Shown here: positions 27,833-36,763 of the stretch, one piece after another
How the letters are laid out: each line of letters starts with the position of its first letter
How positions within the stretch are numbered: the first letter of the stretch is position 1
NCBI RefSeq assembly: GCF_047634355.1
Contig: NZ_JBLIAL010000002.1
Reading direction: 5' to 3' (one strand)
Source: Porticoccus sp002341315
GTDB taxonomy: Bacteria; Pseudomonadota; Gammaproteobacteria; Pseudomonadales; Porticoccaceae
Length of the DNA: 64,000 nt
Made by a program: the position numbers and the translations under genes
The notes under the pieces: generated by a model
The model's database searches: none
What the model was told of the DNA's origin: nothing
Seen by the model: only the letters and a program-made list of their open reading frames with translations

Positions 27833-28105
27833 TTATTCCGAAGGCGGTACGTAGCCCTCCGCCTGATCGATGTCCTGACCGGAGAGAAACCTGTCCCGCT
27901 GTTCGTTCAGGTAAGTGCGGGCGGTCATATCCATCATGTTGAGGTGTTTTTCGTTGATCAGGCGGGTCTGGTGTTCGAGCCATTCCAGCCAGGCCTGTTT
28001 GGAGACGTGTTCGTAGATATCCTGTCCTTTGGGGCCGGGGAAGGGCGGCGCATCGAGTCCTTCCAGTTCCCGGTTGAGCTTTTTGCAGTGAACCATACGT
28101 GCCAT
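27833..28105 (-). CDS. yggX: YggX family oxidative-damage/iron-trafficking protein
   Basis: The 90-residue protein is YggX, a small cytosolic protein that protects Fe-S clusters from oxidation and takes part in iron trafficking. It shows MVHCKKLNRELEGL (conserved Cys), PPFPGPKGQDIYEHVSKQAW and LINEKHLNMMDMTARTYL, all family hallmarks. Length is normal. It starts 4 bases after mutY, the standard mutY-yggX pairing of gammaproteobacteria. tRNA-Phe follows on the same strand. Confidence 0.96.
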   Translation of the reverse strand: MARMVHCKKLNRELEGLDAPPFPGPKGQDIYEHVSKQAWLEWLEHQTRLINEKHLNMMDMTARTYLNEQRDRFLSGQDIDQAEGYVPPSE

Positions 28106-28109
28106 GAAA

Positions 28110-29177
28110 TTACCCTGTTGATTGGTTGGATTGTTGCCGTTCTTGCAATTCCTGTAAAAGTTGCCTGACGGGCTGGGCGGTGCCCACCGCCAGTGTTGAC
28201 TGGGGGTTATACCAGACCAGCGCGCTGGTATCCATGACCTGCGGCTGCGGCTGAACGGTGATCAGCGCGGGTTGGTAGTCCAGATGGTAGTGACTGAAGC
28301 TGTGGCGTCGACCGGACAGTAATTCCCAGTCTGTTGCGCGGTAACCGAGGCTGTTACAGGTCTGTTCTATCTCGTCTTCATGGTCGCACTGGGGAAACAC
28401 CCAGAGTCCGCCCCACAAACCACTGGCGGGGCGCTGCTGCAATAGCACGTCCCCCGCCGGATTTTGAATGACCAGAAACAGGCATTGGCGAACGGGCTGT
28501 TGCCGACGGGGTTTTTTGCCGGGGTAGCGGGTGGGCGTGCCCTCTGCCAGTGCTTTGCATCCCTCTGAGAGCGGACATTGGCCGCAGGCCGGTTTGCTGC
28601 GGGTGCAGAGGGTGGCGCCGAGATCCATGATTGCCTGGGTGTAATCGCCAAAGCGCTGCGCCGGGGTATGTTGCTCGGCCCATTCCCAGAGTTGTCTGGC
28701 GACTGATACCTGGCCTGGCCAGCCGTCGATGCCATGGTAGCGGGCAAGCACCCGTTTTACGTTGCCGTCGAGGATGGCGGCCCGTTTGTCGAGAGCAATG
28801 GCACAGATGGCGCCAGCGGTGGAGCGGCCGATGCCGGGCAATGCCATTAATTGTTCCTGGGTATCCGGAAAAACACCGCCATGCTCTGTACAAACTTGCT
28901 GTGCCGAGCGATGCAGGTTGCGGGCCCGGGCGTAGTAACCGAGTCCGGTCCACTGTTGCAATACATCATCGAGCGGGGCTGTTGCCAGTGATGAAATGTT
29001 GGGGAAACGCGCCATGAACCGCTGAAAGTAGGGGATAACGGTACTGACCTGGGTTTGCTGCAACATGATTTCCGACACCCATACCCGATAGGGGTCTTTG
29101 TTCTGCTGCCAGGGCAAGTCCTTGCGGCCGTGCTGGTCAAACCAGCACAGCAGCTGTTCGGAAAATGTTGCAGACAC
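28110..29177 (-). CDS. mutY: A/G-specific adenine DNA glycosylase
   Basis: MutY removes adenine mispaired with 8-oxoguanine. The 355-residue protein has the helix-hairpin-helix repair core (LMALPGIGRSTAGAI, with catalytic Asp in YTQAIMDLGATLC), the 4Fe-4S cluster ligands (CTRSKPACGQCPLSEGC) and a C-terminal NUDIX-like 8-oxoG recognition domain (about residues 230-345, GGLWVFPQ, RHSFSHYHLDY). It starts with GTG 29177, whose first base overlaps the asmA stop (TAGTG), so the two are coupled. Confidence 0.97.
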   Translation of the reverse strand: MSATFSEQLLCWFDQHGRKDLPWQQNKDPYRVWVSEIMLQQTQVSTVIPYFQRFMARFPNISSLATAPLDDVLQQWTGLGYYARARNLHRSAQQVCTEHGGVFPDTQEQLMALPGIGRSTAGAICAIALDKRAAILDGNVKRVLARYHGIDGWPGQVSVARQLWEWAEQHTPAQRFGDYTQAIMDLGATLCTRSKPACGQCPLSEGCKALAEGTPTRYPGKKPRRQQPVRQCLFLVIQNPAGDVLLQQRPASGLWGGLWVFPQCDHEDEIEQTCNSLGYRATDWELLSGRRHSFSHYHLDYQPALITVQPQPQVMDTSALVWYNPQSTLAVGTAQPVRQLLQELQERQQSNQSTG

Positions 29178-31360
29178 TATTGGAAGATACCCTTGAGCAC
29201 CTCATCGATCAGTTGTTTTTTGGGGTCCGTGGGCTCTTTATCAGCTGATGGCTCTTCATCGGCTGAGGGCTCTTTATTGGTTGAGGACTCTTTATCAGCT
29301 GAGGGCTCTTTATCAGCCGAGGGCTCTTCAACCGCTGAGGGCTCTTCTATGGCTGAAGGCTCTTCTGTGGCGGTAGATGGCTGTTTCAGGTATTTATCAA
29401 ACAGCTTTTCCTTGAGAAGATCCTGCACTTTGCCCTGAATCAGCTGGTTGATGAATTGCTTGTCGGGCAGGCAGCTGCCCCCACCGTTTTCGGCAAAAGA
29501 GCCGGTGCAGCGGAATGGAATGTCCCGGTTCTGGATGGATTTACTTTTGATGGTACAGCCGGTCTCCGAGGTGGTGTCGCCGCGCAGATTGGCCTTGATC
29601 AGCATGTCGTAGGTCTCCCTGCCGAGATGAGCCGAGCCGTTGCCGGAAACCAGCATATTGCCGATGCCGGTGGTAAAACCGGGCAGGGTAATCTGCTGGT
29701 CCTGCCATTTGATGGTGCCCTGCATGTCCTGCAGGGTGGTGTGATTGGGCCAGGTTCTGCCGGTCAATGTTCTGCCCTCTACCAGGGAGGCCATTTCACA
29801 ATAGCTTTTTTCCACATTGATATTGTCAACCTGCAGCTCCGAGAAGCTGAAGTCGCCGTTGCCGTTCATGTTATCCAGCAGGGCATCGCTATTATCGCCG
29901 GCGCTGCTGCCGGTGAAATTCATGGTCAACTTGCCGTGGATATCGCCCTGTTCGGCCAGTGTCACCAGCGCTTTGTGCAGGTCTATTGCAGCGACGTTCT
30001 GGGTGAAGTTGACGGTTGGGGTGGCTCTGCCAAGGTCTGCCCTGGCGGTGGTTTTGAAAGTGCCGCCAAATATGCCGCCGGAGAGTTCGCTGACTTGCAC
30101 TACTTTGCCATTGGCCAGCAGTTTGAGGAGGAGATTGTCCACGCGGATGTTATCCGCCGTCAGGCTTGCCAGGCTCAGTTCCACTTCACCCTTGCCGCCT
30201 TCGAGCAGTGCCAGTGGTGCCAGCAGTGGGGTGAGGAGGGCGGCCTGCTGTTCGGTGGATTCCGTTTCGCTGGTGGCGGGCAGGACAAGGTGATTGCCCT
30301 CTATTTTCATGGCTAGCTGGCGAGTCCCCTGGAGTTGCATGGTCATGTTGCCGGTCGCATTAAATTCGTCCAGCGCCAGTTTCAGGTTGCTCAGGGCGAC
30401 GGTTTTTTCCGATACCGCAAACGTGCTGCTGATACCAACCTTTTTGAAACCCTCCGGCGTTTCCATCGGCAGCTCTGCCAGAATCAGGTTCTGCAATGAC
30501 AGTTCGCCCTGCAGCGCAGGTGTGGTTTGCAGTCCTGCGCCATTGACCGCGCCAGTGATGCTTGCCGATCCCAGCTTGCCGGTGATGTCTGTGACGGAGA
30601 GGCTGTCTGTGTCACCCTCATAATCGGCATTGAACTTCAACGTCAGCGGCAGTTTATCCAGCCCTTTTACCGATAGTCTGGCATCGGAAAGGGTGAGTTT
30701 TTGTGGGCTGGCCTCAACGGCGACAAAGGATTGCAGCGCGACCTGCAGGGTCGGCTGGTCGGGGAGCGCGGTGGTGAATTCGAGGTTTATGGCAAAGGGT
30801 TTGCCATCGAGATTGAGTTTGGTGCTGGTAAAATTCAGTTGTTCGAATATCCGGTCAGGTGCGTCTGGTGATGTCACGGTGATCCGACTATCGGTCAGGG
30901 CGATTTCATCGATGGCCAGCACAAAAGGCAGGTCACCGGTTTGTGTATCACTGGTCGCAGCAGCGGCGCCGGGCAGTGCCGCCACATTGGCGGCTTCGGC
31001 TGCTGTTTTCGTGCGGATATCGGCACCATCAAGGGTGATCGCTTGCAGGCGAACAGTGCGTGTCAGCAGTGCTCGCCAGTCGAGAATCAGGCTGGCTTCC
31101 CGAAATTTTATATCGGGTATTCCGGTATCTTCTTTGGTGGCGGTGAGTGATGAACTGCCTGCTTGAACGGCCAGATTGGGAAAGAACGACCAGCTCAGGT
31201 CGCCGTCTATTTTCAGCTCGAGATCATTCTGTCGGGCAAGTTTTTCCAGTTCAGGTTTGTAGGTGTTCGGGTCGACGCCAAATAGCAGAAAAGTTACGCC
31301 CCCGGCCACAACCAGCATCAACACCAGTAACATTACCAATATAATTCTTAGCAGTTTCAT
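29177..31360 (-). CDS. asmA: AsmA family protein with repeat tail
   Basis: The 727-residue protein has an N-terminal membrane anchor (residues about 5-27) followed by a long beta-rich periplasmic body. It opens in the AsmA way (VDPNTYKPELEKLARQNDLELKIDGDLSWSFFPNL) and keeps the conserved C-terminal region DNINVEKSYCEMASLVEGRTL and IKSKSIQNRDIPFRC. AsmA-type proteins help move phospholipids to, or keep them balanced in, the outer membrane. Unusual is a tail of about eight EPSADK-like hexapeptides (residues about 665-712) before a short amphipathic end, LIDEVLKGIFQ. It precedes mutY, as in Pseudomonas relatives. Confidence 0.9.
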   Translation of the reverse strand: MKLLRIILVMLLVLMLVVAGGVTFLLFGVDPNTYKPELEKLARQNDLELKIDGDLSWSFFPNLAVQAGSSSLTATKEDTGIPDIKFREASLILDWRALLTRTVRLQAITLDGADIRTKTAAEAANVAALPGAAAATSDTQTGDLPFVLAIDEIALTDSRITVTSPDAPDRIFEQLNFTSTKLNLDGKPFAINLEFTTALPDQPTLQVALQSFVAVEASPQKLTLSDARLSVKGLDKLPLTLKFNADYEGDTDSLSVTDITGKLGSASITGAVNGAGLQTTPALQGELSLQNLILAELPMETPEGFKKVGISSTFAVSEKTVALSNLKLALDEFNATGNMTMQLQGTRQLAMKIEGNHLVLPATSETESTEQQAALLTPLLAPLALLEGGKGEVELSLASLTADNIRVDNLLLKLLANGKVVQVSELSGGIFGGTFKTTARADLGRATPTVNFTQNVAAIDLHKALVTLAEQGDIHGKLTMNFTGSSAGDNSDALLDNMNGNGDFSFSELQVDNINVEKSYCEMASLVEGRTLTGRTWPNHTTLQDMQGTIKWQDQQITLPGFTTGIGNMLVSGNGSAHLGRETYDMLIKANLRGDTTSETGCTIKSKSIQNRDIPFRCTGSFAENGGGSCLPDKQFINQLIQGKVQDLLKEKLFDKYLKQPSTATEEPSAIEEPSAVEEPSADKEPSADKESSTNKEPSADEEPSADKEPTDPKKQLIDEVLKGIFQ
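29230..29377. repeat. 18-bp tandem repeat coding for EPSADK hexapeptides
   Basis: Around eight imperfect copies of an 18-base unit (plus-strand core GGCTCTTTATCAGCTGAG) encode EPSADK, EPSADE, EPSAVE, EPSAIE, ESSTNK and similar units in the AsmA tail. Unit length is a multiple of three, so copy-number change would not break the frame. Confidence 0.85.
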
Positions 31361-31382
31361 GGGTATTTCTCTCTGTCCGGAA

Positions 31383-31427
31383 AAGCAAAACGGCCATTGC
31401 AGGCAACTATGTTACTCGCAATGGCCG
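31383..31427 (-). terminator. Terminator of the zinc-type TonB receptor gene
   Basis: CGGCCATTGC (31391-31400) and GCAATGGCCG (31418-31427) form a perfect 10-bp stem. On the minus strand TTTTGCTTTT follows. It lies 43 bases after the receptor stop. Confidence 0.75.
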
Positions 31428-31469
31428 TGATTGTTTACCTGTACGCGACGGGTTGGTGCCGCTGCCGGA

Positions 31470-33488
31470 TCAGAAGCTGTAGCGTACCCCCAGCTCAAGA
31501 CTCAGGCGTCCCTCGGGAGCGAACTCCCGCAGGAAGGATGTGGAGTTACGGATTTCCTCATCCAGCAGGTTGTTGGCCTTGGCAAAAAACAGCCAGTCCC
31601 CGGCGGCAGTATCCACATGGTAGTTGAAGTGGGCATCCAGACGGGTGTAGCTGTCGGTATCCTCTTCAAATTCACCGGCGTGGTTCTGTTTCTTGACGTC
31701 GGTGAGCCGGAAGCCGGTGTGCCAGTTGTAGGCCTGATAATCCAGCGCTATGCCATAACGCAGTGGCGGTATTCGCGGCACATCACCGCCTTTATCGAGC
31801 TTGGCACGCACGTAATCACCGAATATTTCCACCTGCCAGTTATCCTTGAATGGAACGACCAGTGAGGCTTCGGCACCCCTGAAGGTGGCATCCTGTTGCT
31901 GGAATTGATAGATATCCAGCTCCTCTTCCTCGTTTTCTTCGCCGGTATTTTTCTTGAAGATAAAGTCATCAATTTTGTTGTAGAAAATACTCAGTTTCAG
32001 ATCAACTGGCCCCTGGTAACGATAGCCCAGCTCAATATTGTGACTGGTTTCCTCATCGAGGTCCCTGTCGCCGATATCGAAACTCTGGCTGGCGAAGTGG
32101 GGACCATTGGACAACAGTTCCTCAACGACGGGCGCGCGCTCTGCGCGGCTCAGTGACAGACTCAACGACTGCTCGTCGGTCACCTGCCAGAGGCTGCCCG
32201 CGGACAGGCTGTAAATGTTATGGCTGATTTTGGAACCGTTGTCCGGGTCTACGGTTTGCCGGTCAAAGCGTGCCCCGAGTTCATGGCTGAACTGGTTGTG
32301 TGTGGTTTCGCCCACCCAGAATAACCCACCCTGACGGATATCGGACTTGGGCACGAAGGCTTCATCGCCGATGGCTCCGAAGCGGCGATCCTCCAGTTGT
32401 GTACCGAAAGCGCCTTTCCAGCCGGCAATTTCCCGGTGTACCAGTTCTCCCCTGAATTCAAATGCTTCATTGAAGAATTTGGTGCCTTTTTCACCGCTTT
32501 CCAGTTCTATGTGCTCATAGTCGTTATAGCCGAGACGGAAGCGGCCCAGTTCGATACCGGGCAGGATGTTTGCCCATTCGCCCTTCAGGTCGATCCGGGT
32601 CTGTTTCATATCGATGCGAATCAATTCAACTTCTTCTTCATGGTCATGATCATCGTCATCGTGGTCATCTTCTTCGTGATGCCCGTGGGATCCCGGCGGT
32701 ATGCCGTATTCATTGTTGATCTGGCTGAAAGACATACCGATAAAACCTTCATCGCCTATCCAGGATAATCCTGCACTGAATGCGTCGGCCCGGGTGTCGG
32801 TATTTTCGATATAGCCACGGGTGCTTTCGGGCTCTTCACCGGGTTCCGGTTCCTGGGCATAACCCTGAACCTTGAGGTCATTGCTTTCCCGGTAAATGCC
32901 ATCCAGATGCCACGCCCAGCTGCCGGCGCCGCCGTCCAGTTTGAACACAGTGCTGTCCTGGTCGCTGGCGGTGTTATGGCGATATTCCACGGCACCTCCA
33001 AGCTTCTCGGGCACCTTGTCGGGAATCCGGTTGTCGATCACATTGACCACGCCGCCGACCGCCCCGCTGCCATAGCGCAGTGTGGCCGGCCCCCGCAGGA
33101 TTTCGATACGTTCCGCCAGCAATGCTTCCGTGGTGACTGCGTGATCGCCACTCACGGTAGAGGCATCCATGGTGCCGAGGCCATCCTGGAGGACGCGAAC
33201 ACGGTTATCGCTCTGACCGCGAATCACGGGTTTGCCAACCCCGGGGCCAAACCCCTGATTGGTGACGCCGAGTTCATCCTTGAGGGATTCACCGATGGTT
33301 GCCGCGGCCTTGTTGCGCAGGTTCTCACCCGACAGAACACTGACAGACTGTTTTATCCCGGCAGAGTCCTCCTGTAGTGGGGAGGCGGAGATGATAACTT
33401 CATTGATTTCGTTGTGGTGCTGGCTTTGTGCCAGGGCGACACAGGGCAGACTGGACACGGCCAGCGCTACCATAAAAGGCGTTTTCAT
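31470..33488 (-). CDS. Zinc-type (ZnuD-like) TonB-dependent receptor
   Basis: The 672-residue outer-membrane receptor has a signal peptide (to about ALAQS), a TonB-box-like INEVIISASPL, a plug (about residues 40-160, VTNQGFGPGVGKPVIRGQSDNRVRVLQDG, EILRGPATLRYGSGAVGGVVNVID) and a barrel ending RYSF. An external loop near residue 275 carries a His/Asp-rich run beginning GSHGHHEEDDHDD, the metal-catching feature of ZnuD-type zinc receptors. It probably imports zinc under zinc limitation. No Zur box could be seen. A small exported protein with histidines is encoded 52 bases upstream, likely in the same operon. Confidence 0.85.
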   Translation of the reverse strand: MKTPFMVALAVSSLPCVALAQSQHHNEINEVIISASPLQEDSAGIKQSVSVLSGENLRNKAAATIGESLKDELGVTNQGFGPGVGKPVIRGQSDNRVRVLQDGLGTMDASTVSGDHAVTTEALLAERIEILRGPATLRYGSGAVGGVVNVIDNRIPDKVPEKLGGAVEYRHNTASDQDSTVFKLDGGAGSWAWHLDGIYRESNDLKVQGYAQEPEPGEEPESTRGYIENTDTRADAFSAGLSWIGDEGFIGMSFSQINNEYGIPPGSHGHHEEDDHDDDDHDHEEEVELIRIDMKQTRIDLKGEWANILPGIELGRFRLGYNDYEHIELESGEKGTKFFNEAFEFRGELVHREIAGWKGAFGTQLEDRRFGAIGDEAFVPKSDIRQGGLFWVGETTHNQFSHELGARFDRQTVDPDNGSKISHNIYSLSAGSLWQVTDEQSLSLSLSRAERAPVVEELLSNGPHFASQSFDIGDRDLDEETSHNIELGYRYQGPVDLKLSIFYNKIDDFIFKKNTGEENEEEELDIYQFQQQDATFRGAEASLVVPFKDNWQVEIFGDYVRAKLDKGGDVPRIPPLRYGIALDYQAYNWHTGFRLTDVKKQNHAGEFEEDTDSYTRLDAHFNYHVDTAAGDWLFFAKANNLLDEEIRNSTSFLREFAPEGRLSLELGVRYSF

Positions 33489-33540
33489 GGGTGCAATTCC
33501 TATAACTTAAACAGGTAAATTCAGAGCTTGAATTGTGTGT

Positions 33541-33819
33541 TCAGTGATAGGCGGGTGGGGCGCGACTGTTGCGCGGTGCACTGGGCTGGAGAGGGTGGGT
33601 CGAAACCGGTGCTGTGACGATGCCGACATTGACAAGCTGTAACAGAAAATCCGGTGACTGACTTTGCAGTGTGGCCAGTCCACCGCTGGCGCTGTGGAGA
33701 ATCTCACAGCTGACGGTGTGATTGTCCAGATGCACATGGGCGGCCGCCGTCTCGCTCAGCCACAGGGTAGTGACAGCCAACAGGCAGACGAGAAGAATGT
33801 TGGGGCTTCGCAAGCGCAT
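33541..33819 (-). CDS. Small exported His-containing protein beside the zinc receptor
   Basis: The 92-residue product begins with a clear signal peptide (MRLRSPNILLVCLLAVTTLWLSETAAA). The short mature part contains HVHLDNHTVSCEILHSASGG, with His and Cys residues suited to metal binding, and a Pro-rich tail. I do not know a named family. Its place directly upstream of the ZnuD-like receptor gene and the His motif suggest a periplasmic zinc role; this is inference. The gene could also be wrongly extended at its 3' end. Confidence 0.6.
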   Translation of the reverse strand: MRLRSPNILLVCLLAVTTLWLSETAAAHVHLDNHTVSCEILHSASGGLATLQSQSPDFLLQLVNVGIVTAPVSTHPLQPSAPRNSRAPPAYH

Positions 33820-33946
33820 AAAGGTCAGGCAGATAAGTGTAATAAACAGCCGGTGAGTGTAATGACTTCCTCCTGCTTATGGAAGGGCGGCGGTGAGGGC
33901 TCTATAATGGGACGGCCCGATAACGGGACACATGTTGGAGACGCAG

Positions 33947-34540
33947 ATGGCGGAACGGAAAGCAACAGTCAAACGCGATACGCTGGAGACCCAGATTAGC
34001 GTTGAGGTAAATATCGACGGAACCGGGCAGGTCAATTTTGCCACCGGCATCCCGTTTCTCGAGCATATGCTGGACCAGATTGCCCGTCACGGTTTGATTG
34101 ATATAACGGTAACAGCCGAAGGGGATACCCACATTGATGACCACCACACGGTGGAGGACATCGGCATCACCCTGGGGCAGGCATTCCAGCAGGCGCTGGG
34201 TGACAAGAAAGGTATTCGTCGCTACGGCCACGCCTATGTGCCACTGGACGAAGCGTTATCCCGCGTCGTGGTGGACTTCTCCGGTCGCCCGGGTCTGGAG
34301 ATGTTTGTCGATTTTGCCCGCGCCCGAGTGGGTGATTTCGATGTGGACCTCAGTTACGAATTTTTCCAGGGCTTCGTTAACCACGCGGGCGTGACCCTGC
34401 ACATCGACAACCTTCGCGGTCACAACGCCCACCATCAGATTGAAACCATCTTCAAGGCCTTTGGCCGCGCCGTGCGTATGGCGGTTGAGATGGATCCCAG
34501 AATGGCCGGAGTGATGCCTTCGACCAAGGGCACACTGTAA
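33947..34540 (+). CDS. hisB: Imidazoleglycerol-phosphate dehydratase
   Basis: HisB carries out the sixth step of histidine synthesis, IGP to imidazole-acetol phosphate. The 197-residue, single-function form begins MAERKATVKRDTLETQISVEV. It has the repeated metal-binding motifs DDHHTVEDIGI and HNAHHQIETIFKAFGRA and ends MPSTKGTL. I chose ATG 33947 (GGAG 7 bases ahead; 197 residues as in Pseudomonas) over ATG 33932. TATAAT at 33903-33908 may be its -10 element. hisH and hisA follow. Confidence 0.97.
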   Translation: MAERKATVKRDTLETQISVEVNIDGTGQVNFATGIPFLEHMLDQIARHGLIDITVTAEGDTHIDDHHTVEDIGITLGQAFQQALGDKKGIRRYGHAYVPLDEALSRVVVDFSGRPGLEMFVDFARARVGDFDVDLSYEFFQGFVNHAGVTLHIDNLRGHNAHHQIETIFKAFGRAVRMAVEMDPRMAGVMPSTKGTL

Positions 34541-34553
34541 AAAAGAGCCGTCT

Positions 34554-35207
34554 ATGACAGATTTTCGTACCCGTATCGCCGTGCTGGATTATGGCATGGG
34601 CAACCTTCATTCCGTTGCCAAGGCCCTTGAGTCCGTGGCGCCAAGGGCCGAGGTGATAATCACCTCTGACACGGAAGAGGCCGAGGACGCCGACCGGATC
34701 GTTTTCCCGGGTGTCGGTGCCATCCGCGACTGCATGGCTGAAATTCGGCGACTGGGTTTTGACCGGTTTGTGGCAAAAGCTGTTCAGGAAAAGCCGGTAC
34801 TCGGGATCTGTGTCGGTATGCAGGCACTACTCGAACACAGTGAAGAGAATAATGGTGTTGATTGCCTGGACATTCTGCCGGGGGAAGTGCGCTTTTTTGG
34901 TCACCATCTGCGGGATGAGAACGGTGAAAAATTGAAAGTTCCGCACATGGGTTGGGACCGGGTTCACCAGACCATCGACCATCCCATGTGGCACGGTATT
35001 GAACAGGACAGCCGATTTTATTTCGTGCACAGCTACTATGTGGACGAAAGCCGCCCAGAGTTTGTGGCCGCGACCTGTGATTACTCGGTCAAGTTCGCCG
35101 CCGCGCTGGTTCACGACAACCTGTTTGCCGTGCAGTTTCACCCGGAAAAAAGTCACACGGCCGGGCTGCAACTGCTGAGCAACTTTGTCTCATGGCGCGG
35201 TGATTGA
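34554..35207 (+). CDS. hisH: Imidazole glycerol phosphate synthase, glutaminase subunit
   Basis: HisH releases ammonia from glutamine and feeds it to HisF, which closes the imidazole ring. The 217-residue class I amidotransferase has VLDYGMGNLHSVAKAL, the nucleophile motif LGICVGMQALL, and FAVQFHPEKSHTAGLQLL with the catalytic His and Glu. It starts 13 bases after hisB. Its partner hisF is not in this window, where it would normally follow hisA. Confidence 0.97.
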   Translation: MTDFRTRIAVLDYGMGNLHSVAKALESVAPRAEVIITSDTEEAEDADRIVFPGVGAIRDCMAEIRRLGFDRFVAKAVQEKPVLGICVGMQALLEHSEENNGVDCLDILPGEVRFFGHHLRDENGEKLKVPHMGWDRVHQTIDHPMWHGIEQDSRFYFVHSYYVDESRPEFVAATCDYSVKFAAALVHDNLFAVQFHPEKSHTAGLQLLSNFVSWRGD

Positions 35208-35296
35208 TCGGATCGGCATTCTTCCGGCCCGCAATGCCAGACAATCCTTAGTCAGAAAACCATTGAAAAATAATTGAGAAATAACAGGAATACATT

Positions 35297-36025
35297 GTGC
35301 TGATAATCCCCGCGATTGATTTGAAAGACGGTGAGTGTGTGCGGTTGCGCCAGGGTCGTATGGAGGACTCCACGGTATTTTCCGGCAGCCCGCTGGAAAC
35401 CGCAGCCAGATGGGTAGATGCCGGTGCCCGGCGCTTGCATCTGGTGGACCTGAATGGCGCATTTGCCGGTGAGCCGGTCAACGGCGAAGTCGTCACCGCC
35501 ATTGCCAAAGCCTACCCGAATCTGCCGATCCAGATTGGTGGTGGTATTCGCAATGCCGAGACTATCGAGGCCTATCTGAAGGCCGGGGTTCAGTACGTGA
35601 TTATCGGCACCAAGGCCGTGAAGGAGCCGGAATTCGTGACCGACATGTGTAAACAGTTCCCCGGCCATATTATTGTCGGCCTCGATGCCAAAAATGGTCG
35701 TGTGGCTACTGACGGCTGGGCGGAAGTCACCGAAGTGCTGGCCGCCGATCTGGCTAAACGCTTCGAAGCGGACGGCGTCAGCGCCATTGTCTACACCGAC
35801 ATCGACCGCGACGGCATGATGCAGGGCGTTAACGTGGATGCCACCGTAGCGATGGCCCGAGCCTCATCCATTCCGGTCATCGCCTCCGGCGGTATTACCA
35901 ATATGGACGATATTGTGGCACTCAATAAAGTGGCCGATCAGGGCATCCTCGGTGCCATCACCGGTCGTGCCATCTATGAAGGCTCTTTGGATGTCGCCGA
36001 AGCTCAGCGCCTCTGCGATGGCTGA
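35297..36025 (+). CDS. hisA: ProFAR isomerase (HisA)
   Basis: HisA opens the ring of ProFAR in histidine synthesis. The 242-residue (beta/alpha)8 barrel begins LIIPAIDLKDGECVRLRQG (catalytic Asp). It has the half-barrel phosphate sites IQIGGGIRN and IASGGITNMDD and the second catalytic Asp in YTDIDRDGMMQGVN. It starts with GTG 35297. The last 50 bases and the downstream 30 are repeated, in diverged form, at 38185-38266, and hisF is absent after it, so this end of the his operon has been rearranged. Confidence 0.96.
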   Translation: MLIIPAIDLKDGECVRLRQGRMEDSTVFSGSPLETAARWVDAGARRLHLVDLNGAFAGEPVNGEVVTAIAKAYPNLPIQIGGGIRNAETIEAYLKAGVQYVIIGTKAVKEPEFVTDMCKQFPGHIIVGLDAKNGRVATDGWAEVTEVLAADLAKRFEADGVSAIVYTDIDRDGMMQGVNVDATVAMARASSIPVIASGGITNMDDIVALNKVADQGILGAITGRAIYEGSLDVAEAQRLCDG

Positions 36026-36056
36026 CTGATCAAAAAATAATCGTTACGACCCCTTT
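35975..36056 (+). repeat. hisA 3'-end direct repeat, copy 1
   Basis: This 82-base stretch covers the last codons of hisA and about 30 bases after the stop. A copy matching at most positions occurs at 38185-38266, 2,210 bases further on, in the same direction. Confidence 0.85.
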
Positions 36057-36099
36057 AATTGCCTTTAATTCCGACTGTTTTAATTGCGTAGAAGCTAAG

Positions 36100-36124
36100 A
36101 AAAAAGCCGCTGGGAAAGCGGCTT
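36100..36124 (-). terminator. Terminator of the FlgO-like/lipoprotein pair
   Basis: AGCCGCT (36105-36111) pairs with AGCGGCT (36117-36123). On the minus strand a T-run follows. It stands 80 bases beyond the stop of the FlgO-like gene. Confidence 0.65.
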
Positions 36125-36203
36125 GGAGGGTGATCTATGAAAGCTTGTGTCAACTGATACTACCACTATACATATAGCATATAGTCTTAATGATCCATCA
36201 GAA

Positions 36204-36752
36204 CTAGTTCCGGGTCAGTTGGCGCATATCTGGACCCAAGGGTAGGGTGTAATCCACTGAGCCTAGGATTTCGCTATCGGAAGTCCGTATAAGCTTAGCC
36301 GTTATATAGATATTTCTTGAGGCCACAGCGTAGGTGCCTACTACTACTTGTGTAACATCATGTTCTACTGAGATGTTTTTCAAAGCACGTGATAGGACAA
36401 ACTCACCCTGTCGTTCCTGGATATAAATATCTTTTCTTAGCAACATTTCGGTAATTTTATGGCCACGCTGGGTTAGTCGTGAAGCGACTTGCTGTGCGGC
36501 AATACGGCCAAAAGTTGACGATACGGATAGGTTGTTTATATCTGCATAACTGGCAACAATTGTGTTGCTATTTGGTTTTATCTTATCACCTGCCTGTTCC
36601 ATCAAAAGGTCTGCAGCCTTATAGCTGAGGGCGACAATATCAGCATCACTAACGAATCCCCCTGCCTTTGAGTTTGAGGTGGTACAAGCCGATAACGTTG
36701 CAACGATTAGAGTGGATAGAAGTAAGGCGTATATGATTTTGGATAGTTTCAT
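36204..36752 (-). CDS. FlgO-domain lipoprotein
   Basis: The 182-residue protein is a lipoprotein (lipobox LSAC, residues about 20-23) with a FlgO domain: VASYADINNLSVSSTFGRIAAQQVASRL, GHKITEMLLRKDIYIQERQGEFVLSR, VTQVVVGTYAVASRNIYITAKLIR. FlgO proteins are outer-membrane lipoproteins linked to flagellar function in Vibrio, but many relatives lie far from flagellar genes, as here. A second lipoprotein gene is 11 bases upstream, so the two are probably one operon. The gene is more AT-rich than the his genes and lies inside the region between the two hisA 3' ends. Confidence 0.8.
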   Translation of the reverse strand: MKLSKIIYALLLSTLIVATLSACTTSNSKAGGFVSDADIVALSYKAADLLMEQAGDKIKPNSNTIVASYADINNLSVSSTFGRIAAQQVASRLTQRGHKITEMLLRKDIYIQERQGEFVLSRALKNISVEHDVTQVVVGTYAVASRNIYITAKLIRTSDSEILGSVDYTLPLGPDMRQLTRN

Positions 36753-36763
36753 TTGTCAGCCCC

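Noticed and set aside
33489..33946. A Zur box for the zinc receptor or an ARG box near argD
   Set aside because: I looked for the dyad patterns by eye and found no acceptable match in either upstream region.
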